Shown in pieces: positions 1 through 5,990 of a DNA stretch of 5,991 nucleotides. The position numbers and the translations under genes are program-made. Under the pieces are notes generated by a model. It was given only the letters and a program-made list of their open reading frames with translations, was not told the DNA's origin and did not search any database. The DNA lies in contig WJJN01000488.1 of the NCBI GenBank assembly GCA_014729735.1, positions 1 to 5,991 on the forward strand, written 5' to 3'. The stretch's first letter is position 1. Each line of letters starts with the position of its first letter. Source of the stretch: Candidatus Zhuqueibacterota bacterium. GTDB lineage: Bacteria; Zhuqueibacterota; Zhuqueibacteria; Thermofontimicrobiales; Thiofontviventaceae.

Positions 1-1077
1 GCTCAAATTCATGTCATCTTCATAGCGATATTCGCCGGGTTTTTTTACTTCGCCGTGAATATGAACGACACGCGGATAGAGCTGTTCCAATTTCGAAAAG
101 ATGTGAACGTGATCCTCATTTTGAAGCAAAATGTTGTCCGCACTCGTGGAATCCTCAAGGACACGATTCAGATCGATGTACATGAGCTGTCTGCTGCCAT
201 CGTCCTGCAGCCGGCTGATTTCCACTTTATCCGTATGTGCATATTCGGTTACTCCGCCGGCAAGCTCCAGCAGATCAGTAATTCTTTCTTCGGCATCGGG
301 CTTCAATTCAAATATCTTTGTTCTTCTGAACTCACCGGATGTTTGCACCGTTTCTTTCATAAAGGGTACAAAAATACGATCACCCGGCTCAAGATAATTT
401 TCATCCTTTTGATCAGGTTTTATTAGAAATTCATAAAAATCAATGGAACGGACAAGCTGCCCGTCACGATATAGCTGAATATTGCGCAGCGATCCTTTTT
501 CAGTAGGACCGCTGGCTCTTATCAATGCATCGATCACCGTGTTCAGGGCAGTCAAATTATATTTTCCCGGCTGACTCACTTCGCCGACAACCGAAACCTG
601 TACTGGTTTGGGTTCGAGCAAAAGCACATCCACGTGAAAATTATCATAATACTGACTTAATTTTTTTCTCAGAAATGATTGAAATTCGTTGAGTGGCAAT
701 CGTCGCACATCGAATACTCCCACCGTCGGCACATGAATTTTGCCTTCTACGGTAACCACAACATTGAAATCCTGTCGGATTTTGCCGGACAGAATAATGC
801 CGAGCTTATCACCGGGACCCAGTAAATAGTCTTCCGGGAAAATTACATTGGCATATCCCGGCATTGCCTGGGTGTATCTGAACATATCGTGTCCGAAATA
901 ATTGGATTCGGTTTCCTCCCGCAGAGAGTGAATCGCAATCTCCGATTCCTGTAATTTATGCTGTCGGTCTTGTTCGTCGGGAACATTCCCGACCTGAGAT
1001 GCAAAGCCTGTTGTTATTGATACAAAGCACACGTTGCACGCAATCAGAAATGCTTTTAAAGATAAATCTCTACTCAT
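1..1077 (-). CDS. Polysaccharide export protein, multi-SLBB (Wza-like), C-terminus cut by window edge
   Basis: The first 359 residues are visible, read from the ATG at 1077 with no in-frame stop to the left edge. Residues 1-27 form an export signal (Lys8, hydrophobic 9-27, likely cut after FAS27). A lipobox-like LIAC (11-14) lies inside it, so a lipoprotein cannot be excluded. An FGHDMF motif (61-66), typical just before the export domain of such proteins, is followed by the Poly_export domain (about 80-155, with YLLGPGDKL at 84-92). SLBB repeats follow: the first at about 159-210 (VVGEVSQPGKY), a more divergent second at about 243-327 (LLELAGGV), and the start of a third (HGEVKKPGEY, 341-350). 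Family members form the outer-membrane and periplasmic conduit for capsule or exopolysaccharide. Three SLBB units so far suggest the longer architecture common in Bacteroidota-like bacteria rather than compact E. coli Wza. The only Shine-Dalgarno candidate is weak (AGG, 13 nt upstream), but no other in-frame ATG lies nearby and the signal peptide supports this start. Confidence 0.93.
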   Translation of the reverse strand, partial: MSRDLSLKAFLIACNVCFVSITTGFASQVGNVPDEQDRQHKLQESEIAIHSLREETESNYFGHDMFRYTQAMPGYANVIFPEDYLLGPGDKLGIILSGKIRQDFNVVVTVEGKIHVPTVGVFDVRRLPLNEFQSFLRKKLSQYYDNFHVDVLLLEPKPVQVSVVGEVSQPGKYNLTALNTVIDALIRASGPTEKGSLRNIQLYRDGQLVRSIDFYEFLIKPDQKDENYLEPGDRIFVPFMKETVQTSGEFRRTKIFELKPDAEERITDLLELAGGVTEYAHTDKVEISRLQDDGSRQLMYIDLNRVLEDSTSADNILLQNEDHVHIFSKLEQLYPRVVHIHGEVKKPGEYRYEDDMNLS

Positions 1078-1123
1078 ACTGTGTTTAAAGCCTAATATAC
1101 AGTTTATTCCATTAAATTTACAG

Positions 1124-1152
1124 AATATAAAAAATTCTCGAACAGGTGTCAA
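1124..1152 (-). promoter_or_regulatory. Sigma-70-type promoter for the export gene
   Basis: On the minus strand a perfect TTGACA (-35, complement of 1147-1152) is followed after exactly 17 bp by TATATT (-10, complement of 1124-1129). Transcription would start near 1117, giving a leader of about 40 nt before the ATG at 1077. The export gene therefore probably has its own transcription unit, apart from the ExbD operon upstream. The rest of the 1078-1270 gap is very AT-rich, with a 12-bp TTAAAATTTTAA palindrome at 1192-1203. It shows no gene and no clear intrinsic terminator for the operon ending at 1271. Confidence 0.72.
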
Positions 1153-1270
1153 TATATTTTTGCTAATATATATTATATTTTTGTTAAAACGTTAAAATTT
1201 TAAGACAGATAGCAGGCTATTCATGTAAGAATTTGTATCAACTATGACCTATATAGCAGCAGTTTTAAAA

Positions 1271-1678
1271 TTAATCTTCCTGCTGCACTTTTGTCGCAAT
1301 AACGATTTTTTCGAGTCCGCTTAATTTGGCTAAATCCATGACTTTGACTACGCTGCCGTGAGGAACGCTTTTATCGGCTTTCAGAACGAGAGATTTTTCC
1401 TGCACTTCCGGCAGCATTTCTTTGAATTTATCCTCCAGAGTTTCTAATTGAACCGGTTCTCCGTTTAAATTAATCACCCCGTCCGGTGTCATTTCGAGGA
1501 TGAAATTTTCGATTTTTTCAGGAGCATTACTTTTCGTTTCCGGGAGCTCCAGTTTCATACCTGGCTGTTCCAGAAAGGTGGAAGATACCATAAAAAAGAT
1601 AAGTAGCAGAAAGAGAACATCGATGAGCGACGTGATATTGATCACGACCTTTTTTTTCTTTTTTTCCAATAATTGCAT
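1271..1678 (-). CDS. exbD: ExbD/TolR-family proton-driven transport protein
   Basis: The 135-residue protein has the usual length and layout of the ExbD/TolR family. A short Lys-rich cytoplasmic N-terminus (K6-K10) is followed by one membrane helix (about 11-33) and a periplasmic domain (about 40-133). The key membrane aspartate is present as Asp20 in TSLIDVLFLLL, matching the proton-carrying Asp of ExbD and TolR. The GMKLELPE segment (40-47) after the helix is also typical. With an ExbB/TolQ pentamer such proteins turn proton flow into periplasmic motion. The start is supported by ACAGG at 1686-1690 with 7 nt spacing. It is the last gene of the operon, 21 nt after the 105-aa gene. No ExbB/TolQ partner or TonB is visible, so the real partner is unknown. 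The family is certain; ExbD versus TolR cannot be told from one protein. The Lys codons form A7-G-A8, a tract prone to sequencing and replication slippage. Confidence 0.93.
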   Translation of the reverse strand: MQLLEKKKKKVVINITSLIDVLFLLLIFFMVSSTFLEQPGMKLELPETKSNAPEKIENFILEMTPDGVINLNGEPVQLETLEDKFKEMLPEVQEKSLVLKADKSVPHGSVVKVMDLAKLSGLEKIVIATKVQQED

Positions 1679-1699
1679 GGATTCGCCTGTTATGGGTTA

Positions 1700-2017
1700 T
1701 CAGTCTTCAAATTCGGGAAACAGTCTCGGAAGTTTTTCGATGTATCGCCAGCCCTCACCTGTTTTTACGCGGGCTACCTTGATGTCGTCGAAATAGTGGT
1801 CCAGAACAGCAGCACGCTCCTGTTTCAACGGAGGAACGCAGTAGTCTTCTTCCTCCCAGAAAGCTGTGCCTTCTTCATTTATACGCGCACCTTTCAAGCC
1901 TTTGGTTATTGCCTTTCCAAAAGGACGCATATCGATAAATTCGTCTTTGCTTAGTGCACGCCTCAGTTCATCCAGTTTTTCGGATTTCGTCTGTGCCTGC
2001 ACAAGATAAAACGGCAT
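1700..2017 (-). CDS. Conserved-looking small protein of unknown function (105 aa)
   Basis: I do not recognise a named family. The protein is soluble, with no signal peptide and no membrane helix. It starts MPFYLVQAQ, followed by an amphipathic stretch rich in Lys, Glu and Leu (about 10-22) and RPFGKAITKGL (31-41). An acidic and aromatic middle has FWEEEDYCVPPL (53-64), with Cys60 the only cysteine, and ERAAVLDHYFDDI lies at 67-79. The C-terminus is rich in Trp, Pro and Phe. A beta-strand then helix at the start would suit a small alpha/beta fold of the dimeric-barrel type, but that is a guess. I chose the ATG at 2017 over the ATG at 2056: it lies 1 nt after the stop of the VWA gene and has AAAGGA at 2028-2033, whereas the longer version would overlap the VWA gene by 38 nt. 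This tight junction implies translational coupling, and exbD follows 21 nt later, so the protein likely works with those two membrane partners. Confidence 0.85.
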   Translation of the reverse strand: MPFYLVQAQTKSEKLDELRRALSKDEFIDMRPFGKAITKGLKGARINEEGTAFWEEEDYCVPPLKQERAAVLDHYFDDIKVARVKTGEGWRYIEKLPRLFPEFED

Positions 2018-2018
2018 A

Positions 2019-4199
2019 TTATAACATTCCTTTTTTCTTTCGAATGAACCATTCAATGCTCAGCAGCACAATGATCAAAATCAACAGCACCAATTTATTC
2101 CATAATTCCCATTGCCGGGTGAGTTCGGTACTGCGCTGCTGAAAATTCAGCTCCGCCTTCAAATCTTCGATATTTGCCGGAGTAAAATATGTGCCGCCGC
2201 TTTTATATGCAATCTGCTGCAACAGGGCTTCGTTCATCTTCGTTTCCAGAAATTCCAGGCTGAATTCTTCCATAGAAAAACGACCGCTGTCTTCGCCGAG
2301 AAGCTGGTCATTGGCAAATGCCTGCCCTTCGTAGCGATAGTCTCCGCCTTCCAGCACCTGAAATTCGCCCTCGTATTTTCCGTTCCCGATATTCGAAAGC
2401 TCCACCTCATCAACATTCGATTTTCCGCTGATGCGTACTTTAACGGTCGCGCCGTCCCGAGGACGGTAATCCTCGTAATAGACTTCCGCGGTGAACGTCA
2501 CTTTTTCGCCGCTGCGATAAATTTCTTTATCCGGATGAATACGAACCAGCTTGCTGTCTTCTCGTGTGACCAGCCATCGGACACAGTTACTCAGAAATTT
2601 CGAGAACGATTTGGATTCATTGCCGATACCTGTCATCAGAAAATCCCAGCGCCAGATCCCGTAACCAGTTAAGAATAGCGATTTCTGCTGATTCATTTTG
2701 CGCGCCACAATTAACGGCAGTGATTCTGCAGCCCCGCGGATCAGGGTTCGCTGTTTGTCCACTTCCAGAAGTGTCTCGCTTCCAGAAACCGGATCGACTC
2801 TGCGAAACGTATAATAGATCGGCGGCAGATCGCGCCACAGCGTCTGATTTTCGATCTCATTTTCGGATAGCCGCATCAACGGGTGCTGCAAGCCGTTGGG
2901 CGTCAATTGGAACGACACCAGTTGCTCATTTATCGGGAACACCCGCAATTGGATCGGTAAATAACCGGACAGCGGTTCCAGTGCCGGATAGTGCAGCTCC
3001 TGGCTGCCAATGACCATCAGCGATTTGTTTCCTTCTTTCATATAATCCGCCACCTGATTGATCACGTACGCAGGAAAGTTTCGTCTCGGAAAATCAATCA
3101 AAATGATAGCATCGTATATTTTCAACTGATCGGCGTTCGAGGGAAATTGCCCCTCATAAAATGCATTCCGGTTTTTGAGCGTGAAATAGGTCGTTTCCAC
3201 ATTTTCATCGCTTTTCAGATTGCGTTTCGCAAAAGCCAAATCATAACTCGGCGACCCACTGATCACCAGTATCTTCATTTTATCTTTTAAGACTTTTGTA
3301 TAGAAATTTTTGGTGTTGTTTCTCGCGGTCAACTCACCGGCAAGCATCGGAATTTGCAGACTGTATTTCTGATTGCCGGGGGTAACCGGAACATAGTGCA
3401 TCCGCGCCTTCGTTTCCAGCGCATCGTCCGTCAATTCAATGTACTGCGTATCCAGCACCTTCCCGTCCTTTAGCAGTTGCAGCGGTACTTTTCTGTCTTT
3501 AAAACCGGTGGCTTTTACGGTGATATCCACCGGCACCCGGTTATTGGCGTACGTAACTTGATTCGTCAGCACACGGGAAATAACGATGTCCTTCTGCTCC
3601 TGCGGATCGCCGATCCCGACAGGATAAATCGGCACATCCATGTCTTCGGCATAACGAGCGGGATTTTCTCCTATATTGAAAATGCCGTCAGTGACCAGCA
3701 CCACACCGGCGAGATATTTTTCATCCATCCGCTCGTTCAGTTGCTGCAGCGCAGCGCTGATGTCCGTGCCGTCGGCAGTGAATTGAAGCGAATCTGCAGG
3801 AGAATCCAGCGGAGACAGGTCATCCGAAAATTTATAGAATTCCGTGATTCGGTCGTTTCCGTTTTTATTTAGAAATGATTTCTGCAACAGCGAGCGAGCC
3901 TGCTCTGAGCGCTTGCCCTTTGCATCGGTTAAATCCATACTCGCAGAGGTGTCTGTCAGCACTGCAATGATCGGTTTTCGTACATTGGTCCACGTGAGGC
4001 TGAGTAATGGTTCAAACAGAATGAAAATTATTATCAAAAAAACCAATCCGCGCATGAAAACAAGGAATTTCCGCAATGTGCCCGATACTGGCGGATTCGT
4101 CCGGCGGTACATGAAAAATGTGTATGCAATAAACGCGGCGACAAGCGCAATAAATAAAATGATACTTCCGACCATTTCCAGTTGAAAATTTTCGAACAT
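2019..4199 (-). CDS. Membrane-anchored VWA protein with glutamine-amidotransferase-like middle domain
   Basis: A 726-residue inner-membrane protein. Two N-terminal helices (about 10-31 and 45-66) lead into a periplasmic von Willebrand A domain (about 77-200) and a linker of beta type (about 210-300). A class-I glutamine-amidotransferase-like Rossmann region follows (about 306-400, KILVISGSPSYD to LMVIGSQ), extending to the conserved GYGIWRWDF (512-520). An Ig/carboxypeptidase-regulatory-like domain (about 555-640) and a C-terminal helix (about 701-719) ending in KKKG complete it. The MIDAS metal site looks complete: Asp83, Ser85, Ser87 (DTSAS), Thr145 (DGTD) and Asp171 (TDG). I see no GxCxG nucleophile, so the amidotransferase-like part is probably non-catalytic and binds something. 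Relatives (BatA-like proteins in the FCB group) are poorly characterised envelope proteins. It heads the operon with the 105-aa gene and exbD. The ATG at 4199 has AGGAG 5 nt upstream and is preferred to an in-frame TTG at 4229. Confidence 0.9.
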   Translation of the reverse strand: MFENFQLEMVGSIILFIALVAAFIAYTFFMYRRTNPPVSGTLRKFLVFMRGLVFLIIIFILFEPLLSLTWTNVRKPIIAVLTDTSASMDLTDAKGKRSEQARSLLQKSFLNKNGNDRITEFYKFSDDLSPLDSPADSLQFTADGTDISAALQQLNERMDEKYLAGVVLVTDGIFNIGENPARYAEDMDVPIYPVGIGDPQEQKDIVISRVLTNQVTYANNRVPVDITVKATGFKDRKVPLQLLKDGKVLDTQYIELTDDALETKARMHYVPVTPGNQKYSLQIPMLAGELTARNNTKNFYTKVLKDKMKILVISGSPSYDLAFAKRNLKSDENVETTYFTLKNRNAFYEGQFPSNADQLKIYDAIILIDFPRRNFPAYVINQVADYMKEGNKSLMVIGSQELHYPALEPLSGYLPIQLRVFPINEQLVSFQLTPNGLQHPLMRLSENEIENQTLWRDLPPIYYTFRRVDPVSGSETLLEVDKQRTLIRGAAESLPLIVARKMNQQKSLFLTGYGIWRWDFLMTGIGNESKSFSKFLSNCVRWLVTREDSKLVRIHPDKEIYRSGEKVTFTAEVYYEDYRPRDGATVKVRISGKSNVDEVELSNIGNGKYEGEFQVLEGGDYRYEGQAFANDQLLGEDSGRFSMEEFSLEFLETKMNEALLQQIAYKSGGTYFTPANIEDLKAELNFQQRSTELTRQWELWNKLVLLILIIVLLSIEWFIRKKKGML

Positions 4200-4204
4200 C
4201 AACA

Positions 4205-4209
4205 CTCCT
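4205..4209 (-). promoter_or_regulatory. Ribosome binding site deciding the VWA gene start
   Basis: AGGAG on the minus strand lies 5 nt before the ATG at 4199. An upstream in-frame TTG at 4229 would add ten residues (LSQNAAGVL after the initiator), but it would place this ideal Shine-Dalgarno inside the coding region, so the ATG is preferred. Confidence 0.8.
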
Positions 4210-4273
4210 GCTGCATTTTGGGAAAGCAAATCGAATTACAGGTATATCACTACTTTTTAAATATATTGTTTCA

Positions 4274-4301
4274 AATATAACAACAAAAAATGATATATCA
4301 A
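4274..4301 (-). promoter_or_regulatory. Likely promoter of the VWA-105aa-exbD operon
   Basis: On the minus strand TTGATA (complement of 4296-4301) is followed after 16 bp by TATATT (complement of 4274-4279). This resembles the stronger promoter at 1124-1152. Transcription would start near 4267, giving a leader of about 68 nt. The same bases can also be read as the Bacteroidota pattern TTTG-N19-TATATTTG, so the sigma-factor type is not decided by this site alone. The surrounding DNA is extremely AT-rich, which raises the chance of a false match. Confidence 0.5.
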
Positions 4302-4361
4302 AACTAAAATAGCTAAATTCAGATGATGAAATCGAGACTATATCAAAAGTCCTTTTCAGGG

Positions 4362-4443
4362 TGTCATTCCTGTGAATGCAGGAATCTCTTAAATCTGCAA
4401 TAAATAGGGATTCCGGGACAAGCCCGGAATGACATTTTACAAA
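4362..4443. repeat. Palindromic interspersed repeat, copy A (82 bp)
   Basis: This unit begins TGTCATTCC and ends GGAATGACA plus a TTTTACAAA tail. Aligned by eye with the unit at 4625-4707 it shows about 4 substitutions and 1 single-base indel, and lies in the same orientation. It contains two good hairpins: ATTCCTG/CAGGAAT (4366-4372 with 4379-4385, 6-nt loop) and ATTCCGGG/CCCGGAAT (4410-4417 with 4423-4430, 5-nt loop). The 9-bp ends are also perfect inverted repeats, so a nested fold is possible. Size and structure fit REP/MITE-like non-coding elements, which often carry GTCATTCC-type ends in bacterial genomes. Confidence 0.9.
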
Positions 4444-4471
4444 AAAATCTGACTCATGATACAACTCCATA

Positions 4472-4484
4472 GCGGCGAAGCCGC
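4472..4484. repeat. Small GC-rich hairpin
   Basis: GCGGC-GAA-GCCGC is a perfect 5-bp stem with a 3-nt loop, in otherwise AT-rich DNA, 5 bp before the C/G-tract inverted repeat. It may be the edge of that element. No U-run follows on either strand, so I do not call it a terminator. Confidence 0.55.
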
Positions 4485-4489
4485 CAGTT

Positions 4490-4585
4490 AAATTCCCCCT
4501 TTGAAGGGGGATTTAGGGGGATGTAATTATAAGTAACTGAAATTAAATAACATCCCCCCTGTCCCCCCTTCAAAGGGGGGAAATT
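4490..4585. repeat. C/G-tract long inverted repeat (MITE- or REP-like)
   Basis: Two arms of about 35 bp (4490-4524 and 4550-4585) are inverted copies with a few mismatches or length changes in the C/G runs, separated by a 25-bp AT-rich centre. Each arm also folds on itself: TCCCCCTT/AAGGGGGA at 4494-4511 and CCCCCCTT/AAGGGGGG at 4563-4580. The unit runs from AAATTCCCCC to GGGGGGAAATT. It is unrelated in sequence to the flanking 83-bp repeats but shares their plan of paired end hairpins within an overall palindrome. On the minus strand the left hairpin is followed by AATTTAAC, a poor U-tract, so a terminator role is possible but weak. Confidence 0.88.
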
Positions 4586-4624
4586 CGTTTGATTATTTGT
4601 ATTTTTTTTGATACCCTTAAACAT

Positions 4625-4707
4625 TGTCATTCCTGCGAATGCTGGAATCTCCTAAATTTGCAATAAATAGGAGATTCCGGGACAAGCCCGGAATGACATT
4701 TTACAAA
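4625..4707. repeat. Palindromic interspersed repeat, copy B (83 bp)
   Basis: This is the second copy of the element at 4362-4443, in direct orientation and starting 27 bp from the stop of the exported-protein gene. Its right hairpin ATTCCGGG/CCCGGAAT (4674-4681 with 4687-4694) is intact. The left hairpin has one mismatch (CTGGAAT at 4642-4648). The internal pairing GGAATCTCCT/AGGAGATTCC (4644-4653 with 4669-4678) is a perfect 10 bp, better than in copy A. It may form a stable 3' end on the leftward transcript, but there is no U-run typical of an intrinsic terminator. Confidence 0.9.
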
Positions 4708-4733
4708 TGGCAAACGCTCTAAATTTTTCTCCT

Positions 4734-5990
4734 TTAATGACCACCCTGCTGCCGAATAACTTCACCAATCTCCGCATCCTCTTTTGGATACATCACGGTC
4801 GGGGTTTCTACAGTAGGCTCGGGGGAGATATGTTCGATACTTTTAAGGAAACGTGACCAATCGTCCGGGAATTCTGCTTTGCAGTAACGAAAAAACGCAG
4901 CCCAGCGCATGGTCGCTACCGTGGCATCCCATACTGCGGGATTGATCTGCCGCAGTAAATCCGGACGGTTCGATATTTCTTCGCTCATTTTCTGCAGATG
5001 CACCACGGTAAATCCATCGATGTCTGTCGCCAGCATAAACAGTAACTCCAGTAGCGATTCCGTCGTGTACTGCTTCAAATGGGAGATGCGCTCTTCCTGC
5101 GTGGGAATTTCCAGCAATTCGACCGCCGTTCCACCTGAATAAAAACCATGCAGCTTTTCGTATTCATCAAGTTTATCAAGCAAGGTACGAATCACCCAGT
5201 TTTGTGTGTCAAAGAACGGATTTTTATCCTTCTCTTTTTTTAATTGATTATGATATGAATCGATGATTTTCTGCTGCACTTCCTGCGGATCATAATCAGG
5301 ATCATCGCTTTTATATCGCCAGAAAAAATAGTATGGATTGCCGCTGATCACCAGTGAATCATTTTTTATTGAAAATTCAATCGTCCGCGTATAATCCGTG
5401 ATCACATAAGAACGATGTACTTGCTTTAAATTCGATTTCACATGATTCATGTAATTGAAAAAGCGCATCATTCCATCGCGATTCGCCAATACATCGGGAG
5501 TGCGTTCGCCGTTCCCCAGAATGTATCGTCCCTGCTCCTGCGGTAGATCGATGGTATGATCGTACAAAATCAATATATCCGCGTGAAATAAACGCAATCC
5601 GAGTAACGTATTTGTAAACCGCGGATGATAATTTAAGATATGTCCATTGGCATCGCGGATTTTCTGCTCCAACTGCGCATCTTTCAAACGCCCGAACAGC
5701 GTGAAACATGAATAATTTGGACTATCTGCATATTTTGAAATGGGTATCAACAACCAGTCATGAATTCGCGCATGCACGGATTTGTCATTGATCGACAACT
5801 GCAAGCGGCTGCCGTCGGCATTTTCAGGTGCATAATCCATTCGGATTGATTTTACTATCAATCCATTTTCCGGCTTTGCGACTTGGTCGAAGGAAATGCC
5901 ACCCACGCCGCCGACGAATTGAGAAGAATGAACTCCGATTTTCATTTTCATGGCGACGGTCAGTGTTTCCGCGTCCAGCGATGCAAAAAC
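4734..5990 (-). CDS. Exported protein of unknown function, N-terminus cut by window edge
   Basis: The reading frame is open from the right edge (complement of 5990) to TAA at 4734, giving 418 visible residues. The ATG at 5951 is probably not the start: it has no Shine-Dalgarno, and 13 more in-frame codons upstream encode VFASLDAETLTVA, which looks like the end of a signal peptide (V-F-A cleavage) running into the mature protein. Numbered from the first visible residue, the fragment has a beta-rich stretch (about 14-115), an alpha/beta stretch with NYHPRFTNTLLGLRLFHADI (about 128-147) and YYFFWRYK (about 230-237). A charged, helical region (about 245-290) and a mostly helical C-terminal part (about 310-385) follow, ending in an acidic, Pro-rich tail and QQGGH. 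It has no internal membrane helix. I do not recognise a family and give no function. It is separated from the VWA operon by the repeat island and a promoter, so co-transcription is uncertain. Confidence 0.82.
   Translation of the reverse strand, partial: VFASLDAETLTVAMKMKIGVHSSQFVGGVGGISFDQVAKPENGLIVKSIRMDYAPENADGSRLQLSINDKSVHARIHDWLLIPISKYADSPNYSCFTLFGRLKDAQLEQKIRDANGHILNYHPRFTNTLLGLRLFHADILILYDHTIDLPQEQGRYILGNGERTPDVLANRDGMMRFFNYMNHVKSNLKQVHRSYVITDYTRTIEFSIKNDSLVISGNPYYFFWRYKSDDPDYDPQEVQQKIIDSYHNQLKKEKDKNPFFDTQNWVIRTLLDKLDEYEKLHGFYSGGTAVELLEIPTQEERISHLKQYTTESLLELLFMLATDIDGFTVVHLQKMSEEISNRPDLLRQINPAVWDATVATMRWAAFFRYCKAEFPDDWSRFLKSIEHISPEPTVETPTVMYPKEDAEIGEVIRQQGGH

Larger units (their letters stand above)
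4200..4733. other. Non-coding repeat island between the VWA operon and the exported-protein gene
   Basis: This 534-bp gap shows no convincing gene. From left to right it has the operon leader and promoter (4200-4301), AT-rich DNA with no visible signal (4302-4361), repeat copy A (4362-4443), a short spacer, a GC hairpin (4472-4484), a C/G-tract inverted repeat (4490-4585), a T-rich spacer (4586-4624) and repeat copy B (4625-4707). The stop codon of the exported-protein gene follows at 4734. No transposase fragment is visible, so any mobility would have to be supplied in trans. Confidence 0.85.

Noticed and set aside
55..426. Plus-strand open frames inside the export gene.
   Set aside because: They lie opposite the strongly supported SLBB frame and their translations show no protein family features.
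1650..1665. Two A_AAA_AAG heptamers (dnaX-type slippery sites) in the Lys codons of exbD, suggesting programmed -1 frameshifting.
   Set aside because: The -1 frame gives only about 39 further residues without a membrane helix or known motif before a stop, and no clear stimulatory hairpin follows. A Lys-rich N-terminus written in A-rich codons explains it.
2112..4185. Several plus-strand frames of 97-186 codons opposite the VWA gene.
   Set aside because: They are shadows of the 726-residue VWA frame, with no ribosome binding sites or recognisable motifs.
4012..4470. Minus-strand open frame of 152 codons running through repeat copy A into the VWA gene start.
   Set aside because: It overlaps the first ~190 bp of the well-supported VWA gene in another frame, and its N-terminal part is only the translated repeat. 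It has no family features.
4674..4694. GC hairpin shortly after the stop of the exported-protein gene as an intrinsic terminator.
   Set aside because: The hairpin is part of repeat copy B and is followed on the minus strand by CTCC rather than a U-run. A role in 3' end protection remains possible but is not shown.
4362..4707. CRISPR-like array from the repeated units.
   Set aside because: There are only two units of about 83 bp, separated by about 180 bp that contains a different palindrome. Unit length and spacing do not fit a CRISPR array.
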